From contig NZ_JAJOZB010000001.1 of assembly GCF_023701745.1 (NCBI RefSeq), positions 7,425,001-7,489,000 of the forward strand: a DNA stretch of 64,000 bases. Direction: 5' to 3'. The stretch's first letter is position 1. Every line of letters starts with the position of its first letter. The notes below the pieces were generated by a model, which was not told the origin of the DNA, ran no database searches, and saw only the letters and a program-made list of their open reading frames with translations. A program made the translations under genes and the position numbers. Of this stretch, positions 62,538 to 64,000 are shown piece after piece. This stretch comes from Streptomyces sp. RKAG293. Lineage in GTDB: Bacteria > Actinomycetota > Actinomycetes > Streptomycetales > Streptomycetaceae.

Positions 62538-63130
62538 CCATCCGGACAGCTGGCGGACCGGCAGATGATCGACGCGATCCGATACCTGGTCGCGGGCGGT
62601 ATCGCATGGCGGGCGATGCCGGCCGACTTTCCCGCCTGGGACCGGGTCTACGCCTTCTTCCGGCGCTGGCGCATGGGCGGGCTGATAGGCGAGTTCCACG
62701 ACCGGCTGTGCGGGAAAGTCAGCGCGCGCGAGGGCCGCGACGCGGAGCCGACCGCGGCGGTCGTCGACTCGCAGTCGGTGAAGGGCGCCGCGTCAGTGCC
62801 GGCCGCCTCACGCGGCTTCGACGGCGCCAAGAAGATCAACGGGCGCAAGCGGCACGTCATCGTGGACACACTCGGACTGCTGCTGATGGTGCTGGTCACC
62901 CCGGCCGACTGCACCGACCGCGACGCGGCCCGCGGCATGCTGGACCGGCTCCGAGCCCGCTACCAGAAGATCACTGGTGTGGGCCGACGGCGGCTACACC
63001 GGCCGTCTGGTCGACTGGGTTGGGGAGAAACTCCAGGTCACCCTGGAGATCGTCAAACGCAGCGACGACCAGGCCGGGTTCGTGGTGCTGCCCAGACGGT
63101 GGGTGGTGGAGAGGACCCTGAGCTGCTGGG
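62538..63130 (+). pseudogene. IS5-family transposase remnant, truncated and frameshifted
   Basis: The frame from 62538 reads RQMIDAIRYLVAGGIAWRAMPADFPAWDRVYAFFRRW, then AAVVDSQSVKGAA (first catalytic Asp) and DGAKKINGRKRHVIVDTLGLLL. At about 62973 two bases are missing relative to the expected KITLVWADGGYTG, so the sense continues in another frame as WADGGYTGRLVDW, LEIVKRSDDQAGFVVLPRRWVVERTLS. After about 63128 it is cut off and replaced by integrase sequence. The N-terminal ~45 codons are also missing (a stop lies at 62535). Inactive. Confidence 0.85.
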
Positions 63131-63390
63131 GGTCTTGGGTGCAGTGATGACGAGGCGGTTGTTGTCGACCGCGGAGAGCGTGTAGCGGACATAGAGGACG
63201 CGTTCGTTGAGGTGTATGTCGTCCCAGCGCAGGGCGAGGGCTTCGCCTTTGCGCAGGCCGGAGCCGATCAGGACTTCGATGAGGTCCGCGAAGGCGGGAT
63301 CCGCGGTGTGGCAGTGGTGCAGGAAGTGGACGGCGTCCGTGACGGTCCAGATGTGACGTTCGGCTGCGGCCGGGCGAGGGTGACGGTGGG
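63129..63390 (-). pseudogene. Tyrosine recombinase (phage-type integrase) internal fragment
   Basis: Read leftward, the frame gives AAERHIWTVTDAVHFLHHC, ADPAFADLIEVLIGSGLRKGEALALRWDDI and YVRYTLSAVDNNRLVITAPKT. This is the beginning of the catalytic domain including the first active-site Arg (GLRKGE). There is no start codon, no N-terminal core-binding domain and no His-x-x-Arg or Tyr. It abuts the IS5 remnant at about 63128. A relic of an integrated element. Confidence 0.75.
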
Positions 63391-63534
63391 GCGGGCCGGG
63401 TCAAGGTCCTCTACCTGTTCATCCGTGACCGGCAACCCAACCGGCCCAATGCCACCGGCAGAACCCGCAACTGGAAGGAAGCCATCAACACCCCTGCCGG
63501 CAACTACGGCGACCGCGTCACCGACCACCAGTAA
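63391..63534 (+). pseudogene. Unidentified C-terminal gene fragment
   Basis: A rightward frame reads VKVLYLFIRDRQPNRPN, RNWKEAINTPAGNYGDRVTDHQ and then TAA. The sequence looks like a genuine protein end (balanced composition, aromatic residues), but it has no start and follows the integrase relic directly. Possibly a transposase tail; I cannot name it. Confidence 0.35.
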
Positions 63535-63555
63535 CAGCAGCCAACACCGGTCTGA

Positions 63556-63831
63556 GACCGCGTTTGAGATCTGGCTGCCCGGACTTTGCCGATTCTGTTG
63601 CTGCGCTCACGGTCGGCAGGTGGCACGGAGGGTCACAAGTCAGCTGAAGCCACGCGGGGGGTGCTTCTCCCGTCGCCCGCCCTTCGGCCCTGCCCGCGGG
63701 GGCGGCAGCAACGGCTGCACCAAAGACCACTGACCACCCGTCAGATCTGACGGATGCTCGCCCCCGGAACCACTCGCACAAGCCCCAACGGCCTCACCAG
63801 CCCAAGGACACGGTAGATCTCAAACGCGGTC
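63556..63831. mobile_element. Possible 276-bp non-coding element with 17-bp terminal inverted repeats
   Basis: GACCGCGTTTGAGATCT (63556-63572) and its exact complement (63815-63831) bound 276 bp without a gene. A 16-bp perfect palindrome, CCGTCAGATCTGACGG, lies inside at 63738-63753. It resembles a MITE or a deleted insertion sequence. A target duplication is not evident. Confidence 0.5.
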
Positions 63832-63938
63832 CTACACAAAGAAAAGACACTCCCCTCCATCGTTGCCTTTCGCATGCCGGTGCGTTTCTATCGAATCAGG
63901 CCGGAGGCCGGAAGACGCGAACCCTGGGAGCGAACGGC

Positions 63939-64000
63939 GTGAGCGCTGAGACGTGGGAGCAGAAGTGGGCCGAGGACAAGCGGCGGGTCGCGGCCGAGGA
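63939..64000 (+). CDS. Start of an unidentified gene (3' end outside window)
   Basis: GTG 63939 follows GGGAG by 8 nt and opens SAETWEQKWAEDKRRVAAE, a charged helical start continuing past the window edge. Too short to assign. Confidence 0.5.
   Translation, partial: MSAETWEQKWAEDKRRVAAE

Overview
The window is about 70% GC, its reading frames have strongly GC-biased third codon positions, and it carries a mycothiol-dependent formaldehyde dehydrogenase, a LAL-type LuxR regulator, CBM13 and CBM2 secreted enzymes and an Lsr2-like DNA-binding tail. Together these point to a Streptomyces or a close relative. The many insertion-sequence remnants and secreted hydrolases suggest accessory or chromosome-arm DNA. 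I saw no rRNA, tRNA or CRISPR array.

Layout. 0-2 kb: the end of a sensor kinase and an alpha/beta hydrolase. 2-5 kb: mobile-element debris (an IS3-like remnant, a 166-bp MITE, a doubly broken IS5 transposase and a broken IS630 element) around an SMI1/KNR4 gene with an Lsr2-like tail. 5-11 kb: four secreted proteins (a small Ala-rich protein, a spherulin-4 hydrolase with a ricin-B lectin, an unknown protein with a ricin-B lectin, and a PI-PLC-like protein with C-terminal repeats). 11-25.3 kb: a sugar locus with three DeoR/AgaR-type regulators, a LAL regulator, a PfkB kinase, a GH4 glycosidase, an AgaS-like SIS protein, an ABC importer and a second orphan binding protein. 26-28 kb: an RsbW-like ATPase just upstream, then the mycothiol formaldehyde module. 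28-51 kb: a large catabolic region with acyl-CoA dehydrogenase, ThDP decarboxylase, SDR, NDP-forming acyl-CoA ligase, two TetR regulators, two sarcosine-oxidase-like flavoenzymes, an amino-acid dehydrogenase, an EamA transporter, an amidohydrolase, a phytoene-desaturase-like flavoprotein, a dipeptide ABC importer and an aldehyde dehydrogenase. 51-55 kb: two GH114 enzymes flanking the second, identical MITE copy. 55-60.6 kb: decayed DNA, an Hsp20 with a foreign-looking tail, a circularly permuted amine oxidase lipoprotein and a two-component system. 60.7-64 kb: a DUF2079 membrane protein, then IS5 and integrase fragments and the start of one more gene.

Two working models come from this. First, the spherulin-4 (GH135-like) and two GH114 proteins belong to families that cut galactosamine-containing polysaccharides, and the sugar operon has the parts of an Aga-type pathway (DeoR regulator, SIS deaminase/isomerase, PfkB kinase, ABC importer). 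The window may therefore encode capture and use of a galactosamine- or galactose-containing polymer. Second, the 26-51 kb genes can be placed in one order: peptide or amino-acid import, hydrolysis, N-demethylation (formaldehyde removed through mycothiol), oxidative deamination, 2-oxo-acid decarboxylation, aldehyde oxidation, CoA activation and acyl-CoA oxidation/reduction. TetR-type palindromes related to TGACT-N-AGTCA lie before most of these operons.

The most unusual single gene is the amine oxidase at 56372-57709: its canonical C-terminal block is at the N-terminus, ahead of the FAD-binding Rossmann motif.
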